From positions 186,001-250,000 of the forward strand of contig JAANYP010003716.1 in NCBI GenBank assembly GCA_020465985.1: a stretch of DNA of 64,000 bases. Direction: 5' to 3'. The translations under genes and the position numbers were made by a program. The notes under the pieces were generated by a model. That model searched no databases and was not told the origin of the DNA. It saw only the letters and a program-made list of their open reading frames with translations. Positions 21,601 through 33,950 of this stretch are shown piece by piece; the first letter of the stretch is position 1; the number at the start of each line of letters is the position of its first letter. The DNA is from Centrapalus pauciflorus (taxonomy: Eukaryota; Streptophyta; Magnoliopsida; Asterales; Asteraceae).

Positions 21601-21915
21601 GGATCATTGTATTTGATTGGAACAACAAGTTATTTTTCTCCAATTGCTTGATATAAAAACGTATTAGTCGTTGGGTTACCTTCTACAATACCATTAATCT
21701 TAAAAAGAAATCCATTCTATAATATAAACAAACCCAAATGTCTAGTTCTAATCAATGGGTTATCACTTCTATATTATAAAATTTTGATTTTAATCACTAA
21801 GTAAGACGAAATAAAAAAAACTATAATTTTTAAAGAAGCCAAGTAGAAATCACGTCACTAATGTTTTACCCGGTCAACGGATTGACCAGTATTCTAAGTA
21901 GCACAAATTTTAAGA
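18681..21915. other. Intergenic region, no gene recognised
   Basis: AT-rich. It holds transposon debris: a fragment rich in ACACGAAT/ATTCGTGT words at about 19610-19770 (hAT-like), and a MITE-like stretch at 20716-20945. Bases 20040-20600 have mixed composition but no coding frame with recognisable similarity. Confidence 0.5.
20716..20945. mobile_element. MITE-like element, GGGTGTGTTTGTTT end
   Basis: The left end reads GGGTGTGTTTGTTTTC, followed by TTAAGAG and repeated GTCTGAA/TTCAGAC words in both orientations. The right end reads AAAAAACACATACC. A second copy of the same word set, in reverse orientation, lies at about 58880-59420. No clean target duplication was found. Confidence 0.45.
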
Positions 21916-21923
21916 CTAATGAT

Positions 21924-22444
21924 TAGGGGTGAAATGAGTCGAGCTACTCGAGCTCGACTCGCTAAAAGATCAAATTAAACGAGCCCGAGCCGAGCTCGAG
22001 CCTAAATTCGAGCTCGTTTAATAAAGAGCTCGATCCCGAGCTTCACATATCGAGCTCACGAGCCTAAACGAGCTTAAACGAGTCTATATATAAATATATT
22101 TTTGAATTAATAAATATATAATTATGGATTAAATAAATATAAATATATTAAAAACACAAGTTATATATATTATATTAAAAGATTATTTAAAAATTAACTA
22201 AAAAAATTGAAATATATGATAAACCAGTCGAACCGAGACTGAGCTCGAGCCTGGAAAATTATTCCGAGCCGAGCGAGCTAATACGAGCTAATAAGCGATG
22301 AGCGGAAGCCGAGCTGGAGCCGCATAGAACGAGCGAGTCCGAGTACTTGGGGAAAAAGGACGAGCGGAATAGAGCCTACTTTATTTAAACGAACTGGTCG
22401 AGCTGTAAAGGGCGCTCGGGATCGGCTGCTCGTTATCACCCCTA
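21924..22444. mobile_element. hAT-type MITE, CGAGCT-rich, exact 8-bp target duplication
   Basis: Ends TAGGGGTGA..TCACCCCTA form a 9-bp terminal inverted repeat. The 8-bp sequence CTAATGAT flanks it at 21916-21923 and 22445-22452, an hAT hallmark. The outer 150 bp on the left are packed with alternating CGAGCT/AGCTCG words, and the centre is AT-rich. It is 521 bp long with no coding capacity, so it would depend on an hAT transposase elsewhere. Confidence 0.88.
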
Positions 22445-22552
22445 CTAATGATTTTACGTATGACAAAATAATGATTTTTTATTTAAAACGATGAACAAAT
22501 TTGAAACTACAGTATCCTGTACTATATATACCTACAATCGTAATAGTTATTT

Positions 22553-24038
22553 GAGGAAATTACACAAATGGTCCCTGTGGTTTGGGCTTTTTTGTTGTTT
22601 TTCGTCCCTCAAACTTGTTTTTGGCAGGGGGGGGAAAAAAAAAACAAAAAAAAGGGGAGGGGGGGAAAAGAAAGGGAGCGAACAGTCCCAAATCACAACC
22701 CTTTAACCCTTTTGGTCCCTGCCGTCAATTAGGGCTGTTAGGCCAGTTAAGTCACAAGGGCATTTTCGTCATTTTCATCTCAGGGACCATTTACGTAATT
22801 TTCTAATACTTTATATTTTTTTTTATTTTATATTAATTTTCTAAATAAAAAATTATTTATCATCAAAAACACCAATTCCAATTCCAACAACAGCACCGCC
22901 ACTAATCACAACCCCCACCACCCAACGCCACCTGCAACCCCAATCGCCAGATCCGACCCCAACAACCCATACTCAACTACTTTCGTTCAAGCCGACACCA
23001 CTTCCTTCAAGAAGGTTGTCCAAATGCTCACCGGATCCTCAGAAACCGCCAAACAAGCTGCTGCTGCTGCCCTCATCAGAAACCCCATTCCACCGATCAA
23101 AACCGTTTCTAACAAGAAACCATCCAAACTATATGAACGGAGGAACACCATGAAGAATTTCAAGATCAGCCCGTTAGTACCCGGTTTTATAAATGGGTCT
23201 GGATTCTCCGGTTCTCCACGAAGACCAGGCACGCCAGAGATTCTCTCTCCAAAAATTCTTAACTTCCCGTCTTTAGTGCTTAGTCCGGTTACGCCTCTTA
23301 TACCGGACCTGTTCAATAGGTTTCTGGTGACCGGAGATTGTTCTAGTTTGGGCGTGGAAGCTGAAGATAAGACGATTGCAAAAAAAGGGTTTTATTTGCA
23401 TCCATCGCCGGCCACTACTCCGAGAAGGGAATCGGAACCTCGACTTTTGCCTTTGTTTACTGTTACTTCACCAAGGGTTTTAGGTTCTTCTTGAATAAGG
23501 GATTTTTTTCATTTTTCATTTTTTCATTTTTAATGTAATGATGATTCCATAGTAGTTAATTTGCATAAGAGATTGGCCAAACTTGGGGAAAAAGGGCAAA
23601 GGAAGCTAGCAATTGACCAACCCAGAAGAAAGTACTTCTTTACTGCACAATGTACAAGTCAGTATTAAAGTATCCTGCTTAAAAAAAAAAAGAATTCACC
23701 TAGAAAAAAGATTGACCCTCACCACCAACCGCCACCATTTTCGTTGTTTCACTGTGTGTGCATCCCAAAACAAAAAAAAAGGATAAAGTTTGTTATTTTT
23801 AGAAAATAAAAAACAGAAAAAAAAAATATAAAGTATTAGAAAATTACGTAAATGGTCCCTGAGATGAAATTGACGAAAATGCCCTTGCGACTTAACTGGC
23901 CTAACGGCCCTAATTGACGGCAGGGACCAAAAGGGTTAAAGGTTTGTGATTTTGGGACTGTTCGTGCAAAAAAAAAAGTTTGAGGGACGAAAATAGCAAA
24001 AAGCACCAAACCACAGGGACCATTTGTGTAATTTACTC
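22553..24038. mobile_element. Pack-MULE with long inverted repeats, carrying a VQ gene fragment
   Basis: The left arm (22553 to about 22830) and the right arm (about 23818-24038) are inverted copies. Both start GAGnAAATTACAC and share TGGTCCCTGTGGTTTGG, CCCTGCCGTCAATTAGGG and CAGGGACCATTTACGTAATT in matching order. The flanks 22544-22552 and 24039-24047 are TAGTTATTT/TAGTTATTA (8 of 9 identical); 9-bp duplications are typical of Mutator elements. The left arm has a G/A homopolymer-rich expansion at about 22625-22680 that the right arm lacks. The interior is host-derived coding sequence, which defines a Pack-MULE. Confidence 0.82.
22862..23494 (+). pseudogene. Captured VQ-motif protein gene lacking its start codon
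   Basis: The frame is open from 22799 (after TAA 22796-22798) to TGA at 23492-23494. It contains the VQ core FVQADTTSFKKVVQMLTG (22984-23037; consensus FxxxVQxLTG), a KLYERRN segment, a Ser/Pro-rich ILSPKILNFPSLVLSPVTPL block and a GFYLHPSPATTPR..EPRLLPLF tail. This order is that of plant VQ proteins that bind WRKY factors or are MAP-kinase substrates. The N-terminal Asn/Pro-rich part is present but no in-frame ATG precedes the VQ core; the first ATG (23024) lies inside it. A protein from that ATG (156 aa) would lose the conserved FxxxVQ. The fragment sits wholly between the Mutator arms. It has no frameshift, which suggests recent capture. Confidence 0.82.
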
Positions 24039-24047
24039 TAGTTATTA

Positions 24048-24370
24048 TTATATTTCAAACTGATATAAAATTTGACATGACATGAATGAGACAAAAAAAA
24101 AATACCTTGACCCATTTAGGAAAAAAAAAAAGGTGCTACTACTCTTACCCCATTTTATCTATTTCTACTCCACCATCATTACCATATTATTAAAAATATG
24201 ATTTTAATAATTAATTAATTACTTTTAGCAAATTGAAAATGGCAGATTTTTAGTCAACTAACCGTCATCTTTTTATGTTTTCAAGAACAATAAACTTTTA
24301 CCCAGATTTTTATAAATTTCAACTTTCAATAAAAATATTAAATAACTTGAACAAATTAATTTCAATACCA
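24048..24370. other. Intergenic, AT-rich, no gene seen
   Basis: Homopolymer-rich AT sequence between the Pack-MULE and the duplicated segment at 24371. No coding frame. Confidence 0.5.
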
Positions 24371-24552
24371 AGTTCAAAGTAGAGTTCAAGATCTTTGAAT
24401 ACTCCAAATCAAAACCTGAATATGCATCTTTCTTGACTTCCAACAAATATTAATTTCTCTGTCCATTTTAAAATCAAGATCAAAGTATAGTTCAAGATCT
24501 TTAAATACTCCAAATCAAAACCTGAATATGCATCTTTCTTGACTTCCAACAA
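24371..24552. repeat. Direct duplication of ~73 bp
   Basis: Bases 24371-24447 and 24480-24552 share a near-identical stretch with few substitutions (for example AGAGTT versus ATAGTT). On the minus strand the copies sit in a possible exon fragment with a short peptide-like frame (LLCAYADLLLEVKKDAYSG, about 24500-24570) that I cannot assign to a family. Confidence 0.7.
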
Positions 24553-24659
24553 CAAATCAGCATAAGCACATAGCAAATCGTTCTCCACTCGGTTAGTAGA
24601 AACATGACGATTGAATAAAACCCACAAGAAACAAAGTGTGATACCTTTCATCTACAAGA

Positions 24660-24904
24660 GACCAGTTCTTACCAGGGTGGTGGCGGCCGATGAGGCGGCG
24701 GCGTCGTGGCTATGAGAGAGAGAGAGAGAGCGTGAAAGAGAGGGAGAGGCGGCGGGGGCTTGACAGAGAAAGAGGTCGTGACTCTCATCGTCGGCACCGA
24801 TGAGGCGGACGCATGGCGACGGCGTGGTTGTGAGAGAGAGGGAGAGGCGGCAGCGGCCGAAGTGAGAGAGAGGGAGAGGCGGCAATGAGCATCCGAGAGC
24901 ATCT
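24660..24904. repeat. GAGAGA / GGCGGC-rich segment split by the gypsy insertion
   Basis: Purine-rich (GAGAGAGGGAGAGGCGGC) units recur at 24718-24755, 24829-24850 and 24863-24885. They resume at 33600-33650, on the other side of the element at 24905-33541. Read on the minus strand these are CT-rich, leader-like sequence. No gene assigned. Confidence 0.55.
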
Positions 24905-26882
<1,978 letters not shown>

Positions 26883-28839
26883 GAATGGGCTCCACAACGC
26901 ACAAACTTCGTCCCCGAAGTTAGATATGTTCGAACAGACTTGGGCAGATAGCTCTCATGATATCCTGATTCCCAAGACTGATACGAACCTTTGTGGTGTT
27001 TCCACTGAACGAGCACCATCTGTATTTCATGATTTATGTCTCTTTAAGATTCATATGTATAAGAAATTCAAATTTCTTCTTTTCGGAGTTCATATTTGAT
27101 TCAATATTTCACTGTTTGATCATTTTAGGAAATCTAACTTATTACTCATACTCTTAATATATGAGCTTTATGCCTTAATCAATTCAGATAATAACTCTAT
27201 ACATGAGTTAGCTCATATATCTCTTTCATTTGATCTTGAGTCAGTTATATATTCGTTTTGTGGACTTTTGAAATTTAACTTTATATCTCTTTCAATTTAG
27301 CTTGCAGCTCAATATATATCAATTAGCTCATATCTCTCTTTCATTTTCCTTTGAAACTAGCTGTAAAGCTTTTGGGAGTCTGATATCTGTACTTTATGTT
27401 TCTTTTATTGATGATGTTTCAATCATCAATTGCTTAACCGATTTCTGATTTATGCTGTCTTATTATGAATACTTATAATTTTCTTCGCTCTATCAAACTA
27501 ATGAAATCTATCCTCCAGCGCAACAATCGGAATCAACTCTTCGTGTAACAGCTCCACCTCACCTACCTTGGTCTCCAATTGCACTGTCATATCTGCCACA
27601 TCCTTTACATAAGCAGTCTCTCGAGAAGCAAAATCCTCCAAGATGATCGAGTGTTTAGAAGCCGAGAATGAGAGATTAAGGCAAAATGTTGAAATACTAC
27701 ATCTTAAAGCTCGCCGAACAAAGCAGAAATTCGAATAAAGAATCAAAATTTGGAGTTACAATCGTCCTCATCTTCTTCGCAACGGTTTCAACAATTGATG
27801 GATATTTCAAACAAGTCAAATATGATCCCGAACTTGAAGAGATCATACGCTTTAGAATCTTCCAGCGAATAAGAACATTAGCGACATGGAAAATAAATGT
27901 TATTCAGAATCGAATTCCAGGGAAACGATTTGATATAAATCGACAATTTGCTTAGGCTTTCTCGGTGTGATTCGTTAAACATGACGGCAGATTCTGTTGT
28001 TGAAGTCAGGTCTCGAGCTACCAGGGTTTCAAAATCGTCTCCACGACCATTTACATCATCTTCTACTTTATCGTCATCGCCTTCCTCTATTTGTTCACTG
28101 TGCTATTCGGTCAAGAGGCTTCGACAAAACAATAATCTTTGATTCTGTTTAATTATATGTATAGACTTTTATTTGAATTTTCATCGGTGAATTTCTGAAT
28201 TTAAATTACTTTACTCTTTTGGTAGAAACTTTTCATTTTATATGCATTTAGATGGAATAGGAATTCCATATTAGATATCTCACTAGTCTCGCGTCGACAT
28301 CATGGAATCCATTCTTACATTTATTTTAACACATGACAAACTTTTCATTGGCCACTCATGACTAATTGTTTGGCTTAACAAAGATCTCCATCTATTTCTT
28401 TATCACTCTCGTTTTGTGCATCTCTCTTCTTTGATTCTCGTTCAAGTTGTCCTCGGGTGTTTGTCAATTTGATTCAAATACTTTTCTCATTAATATTTAT
28501 TGGATCAACTACTTCTACCTCTGTCTCATTATAAGACACGCTGTAATCATTCAGATTACAAGGATTTACGACGTAGCTTGTGTTTAGGATTAATTTATCA
28601 ATTTTCTTAGAGCTTTTGAATCATACACGATTCAGATTACAATACCTATATTGTCTATAGGTATAATTTCCGATTGAAAATGTAACTGTATAGTAACTTC
28701 AACTGATACAACCCATATGTCATCCGCATTATTCACTATCGATGACAGGGTTGTACAGTTAACTCAATACTTACTTTGGAATTGAAATTCAGATGGTAAC
28801 GGAATTAAATCATTTTATCATATAAGAAAGTTATTATTA
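26883..28839 (-). other. Internal region of the TR-GAG element without pol
   Basis: No RT, integrase or protease motif on either strand. At about 27520-27680 and 27950-28140 both strands give short open, charged stretches. On the plus strand there is a coiled-coil-like ECLEAENERLRQNVEILH at about 27649. On the minus strand there are acidic helical-looking stretches. I cannot tell which strand, if any, codes. Confidence 0.4.
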
Positions 28840-30084
28840 TTAGTTACCATTGTGGTCTTTTGGCGTTTCTGGTGTCTCCTCAGCATCCTCAGCAGTTATA
28901 TGGAAAGCTCGCGTCTTTGCTGTAGGTATCATTGTAGTACTCTGCTGAATTGTTCTGCCAACTGGTTGTTCGGGGTTAGTAAGCCGGTGTGCATTTGAGC
29001 AATGCTTGGCATAATGTCCACGCTCACCACAGTTGTAGCATACGTCATTTCTTTCTGGGCACTCATCGCTTCCATGTCCAATCCGGTTACAAGTGTAACA
29101 GGTCACATCTCTAGGGTTGCAGCGTCCGCTATGAAATTTGTTACAACGTTTACACGGTCGTGCTCCTGACTGTATGGAATAGACTCTAGTCTTCTGAGGT
29201 GTAGAGGATGCTTGTGATTGCTGCTGACTGGATTTTGATGAACCGAAGAATCTACTGGATTTATGTTTCTTAGGTGGAGATGGACAAGTAGGACTTATAG
29301 CCATCATAACGGGTTCACAACTCGAATCTGTGAATTCCCGCTCCACCATTCTTGCTGCTTCCACTATGCTGAGATACGTCGTGAACTTTATGCTGCTCAT
29401 TTGCCTTCTATATATTGGATTCAGACCCAGTCTGAATCGGTTTATCTTACGCTCTTCTGTTTCTACTTGATATGACGAGTAACCGCAAAGTCTCGAGAAC
29501 TCATGCTCGTATTCATCAACAGTCTTTGTTCCTTGTTTCAATTGTATCAACTGCATCTCGAGTTCGTCTTGTTTGTCTGTTGGACAGTATTTGGCGTTGA
29601 ACATCTCTAATAACTGCTCCCAGTCCAATGTCATAATTGCTTCCTCACCATAGATGCTTCTTTGTGTTTTCCACCATGCTCTAGCAGCTCCAACGAACAG
29701 TGCTGTAGCAAACTTAACTCTATTGCTGTCCAGACATTCTGAGATACTGAAGATCTCTTCAGTATGACTTATCCAATCTAACGCTTGTATTGGATCTACT
29801 GTGCCTTCAAACGTTATGGCACCACTCGCTTTGAAGTCTTTGAATCTACAGCCTTTTGGCTGCACAACTCGTTGATTGACATGCTCATTATCGGATTCTG
29901 ATTCGCTTGACTGTTCAGTTTGCTTCTTTTTATGTTTATTTCGCTTTTCAGTTTTATTTATTGATTCAATTTGCTCTAGCATAAACTTGTTTTGTTGCTC
30001 ATTATTCTGGGTTATTAGTTGTTGCATCATTTCCAGGACTTGCTCTGGGGTCATGCCACCTGATGGTCCACCTTCTCCTGACAT
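28840..30084 (-). CDS. Intact gypsy Gag with three zinc fingers
   Basis: 414 codons from ATG at 30084 (MSGEGGPSGG) to a stop ending at 28840. The N-terminal ~70 residues are Gln/Lys/Glu-rich. A retrotransposon-gag (capsid) domain spans about residues 85-270 (ALDWISHTEEIF, ARAWWKTQ, LEMFNAKYCPTDKQDELE, TVDEYEHEFSRLCGY). Three knuckles follow at about residues 325-380: a short CKRCNKFHSGRC, then CYTCNRIGHGSDEC and CYNCGERGHYAKHC, both CX2CX4HX4C. The tail is Thr/Glu-rich and ends about 30 residues later, with no protease. No stop or frameshift is seen, which fits recent activity in which Gag is made by the element and Pol is supplied by a relative. Confidence 0.9.
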   Translation of the reverse strand: MSGEGGPSGGMTPEQVLEMMQQLITQNNEQQNKFMLEQIESINKTEKRNKHKKKQTEQSSESESDNEHVNQRVVQPKGCRFKDFKASGAITFEGTVDPIQALDWISHTEEIFSISECLDSNRVKFATALFVGAARAWWKTQRSIYGEEAIMTLDWEQLLEMFNAKYCPTDKQDELEMQLIQLKQGTKTVDEYEHEFSRLCGYSSYQVETEERKINRFRLGLNPIYRRQMSSIKFTTYLSIVEAARMVEREFTDSSCEPVMMAISPTCPSPPKKHKSSRFFGSSKSSQQQSQASSTPQKTRVYSIQSGARPCKRCNKFHSGRCNPRDVTCYTCNRIGHGSDECPERNDVCYNCGERGHYAKHCSNAHRLTNPEQPVGRTIQQSTTMIPTAKTRAFHITAEDAEETPETPKDHNGN

Positions 30085-30273
30085 AGCTCTGAAATTCAAA
30101 TCACTATATATTCAGCTCATTAGTTTAACACTTTGTACCCTTTCATGCCCCATCCTACTAGTCTCTGAAACCTATCTTAGTTCAAGCCATCCTGTCATGA
30201 TTGATACTATAGCATTGCAGAAGTTTGAGATCATGTATTACACGTAATACAATGATTCACTCAAACTATTGAT

Positions 30274-30283
30274 CTGATACCAT
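30274..30283 (-). other. tRNA-iMet primer binding site
   Basis: The plus-strand bases 30274-30283 read CTGATACCAT-like. The minus strand gives TGGTATCAGA a few bases inside the 5' LTR, complementary to the 3' end of plant initiator tRNA-Met. Confidence 0.75.
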
Positions 30284-30285
30284 CC

Positions 30286-30749
30286 TGTGAGACCCAAGAT
30301 TTCTCAAAGGTCTTAAGTCTAGGCCCAGTAGCAATGCAATATCAATCAGGAAACTAAGATAAAATTAACAGTTGCGGAATAAAAGTTAAATTATAAACAG
30401 AAACAAATCTAAGTAGCAAGGTACAAACATCTAGACTATTAGATCAAATCACATAATATAAACTAGACCCGAACCCCAAAGCTCTATCATCAGCCAAATA
30501 CCAAGGTGTTGAAACAGGTTCTAAAGCACTTCAAGCTCTTTCAGATTCCTGACCTATGAACTAGGTCCAGCCAATCCTTTGCCTTTATATCATCTGAATA
30601 ATATATATTCAGTGTTCATTCAATTAATAAGCTCAATGTTCGCTCGTTGATCTTTTAATTTTCAAAATCCCATATTTTGACATGATTATTAATCTCATTA
30701 ACATCTTTCTTCCATTTGTATTCCTTGTTAATAATATTCTCAAAAGATC

Positions 30750-30846
<97 letters not shown>

Positions 30847-31093
30847 ATCCGTAAGTTAATTATTTTATTATTTTATGTGTTTTCTATGTGTTTTTATTCA
30901 AGATATTCAAGTTTAGGGAGTGGGGTTTGATTTTATAAAATATATTAAAACATGTATTCAATTCAATTGTACATCATTAAATTCGAATATGTAATTAAAA
31001 TTTAATGCAATCAAATTTGAACCATGGAATTGAACTTGAAGTTATACATTTCAAATACATATTAAATTCAAAGTAAATTTGCTAAATTCGAAC

Positions 31094-31177
<84 letters not shown>

Positions 31178-33541
31178 GAATGATGCTTTAATCCTTAAAC
31201 TAGTTTATAACCCACGTATTACGTGGATATTTTTAATTAAATTTATTTATATAAAATGTATATGAGTAGAAATAAAAACATACAAAAATAATAATTGTGT
31301 TTATTTTATATTATTTACAGATTAACAAATAGAGTATATTTATCTTTTTTTAAAATATTAAATTGTATTTATTTTTTATTTTTTATAAGTTGTAATTATC
31401 TTTTTGGTGAACGTAGAAGTGACACATGACACTTGATATTTTCCTTTATTATACATAATTATAATAATTTTTCCACAACTAATTCAAATTATTACATTTG
31501 GATCTAATTATGATTATTATGGATAATAATGATAGATATTTATTTTAGGTAAACATTAATTTTAAATGTTACAAAATCTAATTTATTACTAATTAATTAA
31601 TGAAAAAAATAAAGTCAAAATTTAATGCAATTAAGTTAAGGTGTTAAATTTGGAAAAAAAGGTGGAAAATAAAATTTTTATGTAATGTAGAAGTGAGATG
31701 TGACATGAATTGTTTTGTTATATTATAATATATAGGTTAATCAACCTATGTATTACATTGGTTGATTTAGAAAATACATATTTTTTTATATTTTAATAAA
31801 TTATTATAAAACTTATATATAATTAAAATAAAAATAATTGAAAGCTAGCTAAATTAAAAATAAAAAAAATACTTAGTTGTTTGATATTAAATAAAAAAAT
31901 AATATTATATTGTATTATTAAAAACAGATGATATGTGTTTGCAAAAAATGTTTCTTTTAATTATTATTAACTTCAAATATGAAATATCAATGTAAGAAAC
32001 AAAAAACTTCAATTATGTGAATGTGTATATATTTTAAAAATGATAAAATATAAAAATGGAATATCTGAAAATCAACAATAAAAAAGTATCATATTCATAA
32101 TTGAAGTTTTATCAATTAAATTTTAAATTTTGTTAGCAAAATAATTAACAAAAATTTATAACTTTATTTACTACACATCTACATTTAATCCAAAATTTTT
32201 AATTTGAATTAACTATGATCATTAAGGATAATAATGACACATATTTATTTTAGGTAAATATTAATTTAATATTAATACATTAATGAAAAAATTAAAATCA
32301 AAATTTAATGTAATTAAGTTAAGGTAGTAAATTTGGAAATGAATTAAAAAATGGTATAGGTATAATTATTGATTTTAATTAAGGGTATAAGAGACATTTC
32401 ATAAATAATTATGAGTTGTCATTAATCTGGACTATTGATTTCTTTTCATCCAATGGTCCAGATGCTCCAAGTGGTTTTCTTGTTATATATAGTATAGATT
32501 GGAAGTATATGGCTTTATTTTGAAAAAATCAAATATCCTAACTAAGTTCTAGAAGTTAAAATTAAATGTACATAAATTAAATATGCAACACTAATTTCGA
32601 AATACACACTTGATTTTATCATCAAATTCAAAGCCATAGCTTTATCATATAAACTAAAGTCGAATTCAAGATTTAAATTCGAAACCCAAGTTCGAATTTA
32701 ATCATCAAAGTCGAACATTTTCTCAAGTTTAGTACCAAATTCGAACTCCATGTGTTAAATTCGAATACCCATTCGAATTTAATGAATAAATTCGAAGGTT
32801 TATATATAAATTCGAATACCCTTCGATTTTAGGGGTTAAAGTCGAGATTTTGGTTTCTTTTTAGCTATACTCGAATTTGTTCTTGGCTCCCTCGAATTTG
32901 TTCATATTTATGACTTTAAAACATGAATTTCTAAGCCTAAATTCACTAATATGTTAGTTATTAAACCTAGATTCAATTATATTATACATATTCTAGCTAA
33001 ATTTCAACTAATTCTAGCTTTAATATCATAAAAATGCTAAATTCGAATTTATATCTTAAAAACCGAAAGTATAAAAGCTTAAAACGTAATTTCTTACCTC
33101 CAATTCGTATGATATCGAACATGCAAATGTATAATCTTGTAGTATTCTTCGAGATCTTCCCGATGACGTATAAATCTTGATAATCCGACGGTCGGTTTGA
33201 AAGAAATCTTAGAGAGATGTAGAGAGAGAGTAGAGAGAGAAAATGTCTAGAGAGAGAGAGTAGAGAGAGAGAGAGAAATCTGATTTTTATGTTTTATATT
33301 CCGTTTATATACCTTAACTAGTTACGTTTGCTACTTAACCCACTATTACTTTCGTATCTTATATATCTTTTATTTAATTATCTTAATAATTCATTAAATC
33401 ATAATTCATAATTTAAATATTTATATAAATTAATTAAATATTTCAAAAACTTAATTAAATTATAACTCAAATAATGTAATAAAATTACATTATTGGTTCG
33501 ATAATTAGATAATTAGTTGGGCTAAAAGTTGGGTTGTTACA
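30286..33541 (-). repeat. 5' LTR of the TR-GAG element, interrupted by a Helitron
   Basis: 3256 bp, of which 31200-32498 are a foreign insertion; without it the LTR is 1957 bp, against 1978 bp for its partner. The (TG)n(TA)n tract is at 30751-30842, (TA)n at 31096-31174, and the AATTCGAA cluster at about 32655-32890. Confidence 0.9.
31200..32498 (-). mobile_element. Non-autonomous Helitron
   Basis: On the minus strand it starts TCTATACTATATATAA and ends ..GGGTTATAAACTAG, between host A and T. The ends TC..CTAG (CTRR) with a hairpin CCACGT-AAT-ACGTGG ending 12 nt from the 3' terminus (31212-31226) are Helitron hallmarks. The empty site is preserved in the sister LTR (ATCCTTAAATTGGAAG at about 25831), so both borders are exact and there is no target duplication, as expected. 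1299 bp, AT-rich, no Rep/helicase coding. Bases about 31545-31730 and 32245-32350 are diverged direct copies of each other. Confidence 0.92.
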
Positions 33542-33707
33542 GCATCCGAAGTGCCGAGAGCACCCGAAGTGAGACCATCCAAAGTGTGACCATCCGAGAG
33601 AGATGCGGCAGTGAGCCGAAGTGAGAGAGAGGGAGGGCGGTAGTGAGAGGGAAGTGAACGCGGTGATAGGACTATTATTTTATGCGTTTTATTAACAGTT
33701 GTGAGTT

Positions 33708-33950
33708 ACCATGTGCTTGCATGCTTTCTGTTTATTCGAATTCGGTTAGTATACTCAACTACAACGTATATGTTATTTTTCAAATATTACAAATAAAATT
33801 ATTCAATATTCAATGCAGGTGAGTGTATACCATGTGCTTGCATGCTTTCTGTTTATTCCAATTCGGGTTAGTATACTCAACTACAACGTATATGTTATTT
33901 TTCAAATATTACAAATAAAATTACTCAATATTCAATGCAGGTGAGTGTAT
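33708..33950 (+). repeat. 121-bp tandem duplication spanning an intron end
   Basis: Two copies (33708-33828, 33829 to about 33949) with a 121-bp period differ by a few bases. Each ends in AATGCAG/GTGAGTGTATACC, an intron acceptor followed by the start of the next exon of the pseudogene downstream. Confidence 0.85.

Noticed and set aside
31096..31174. CRISPR-like or tandem arrays
   Set aside because: All regular arrays seen are simple microsatellites or minisatellites; no spaced identical repeats with unique spacers.
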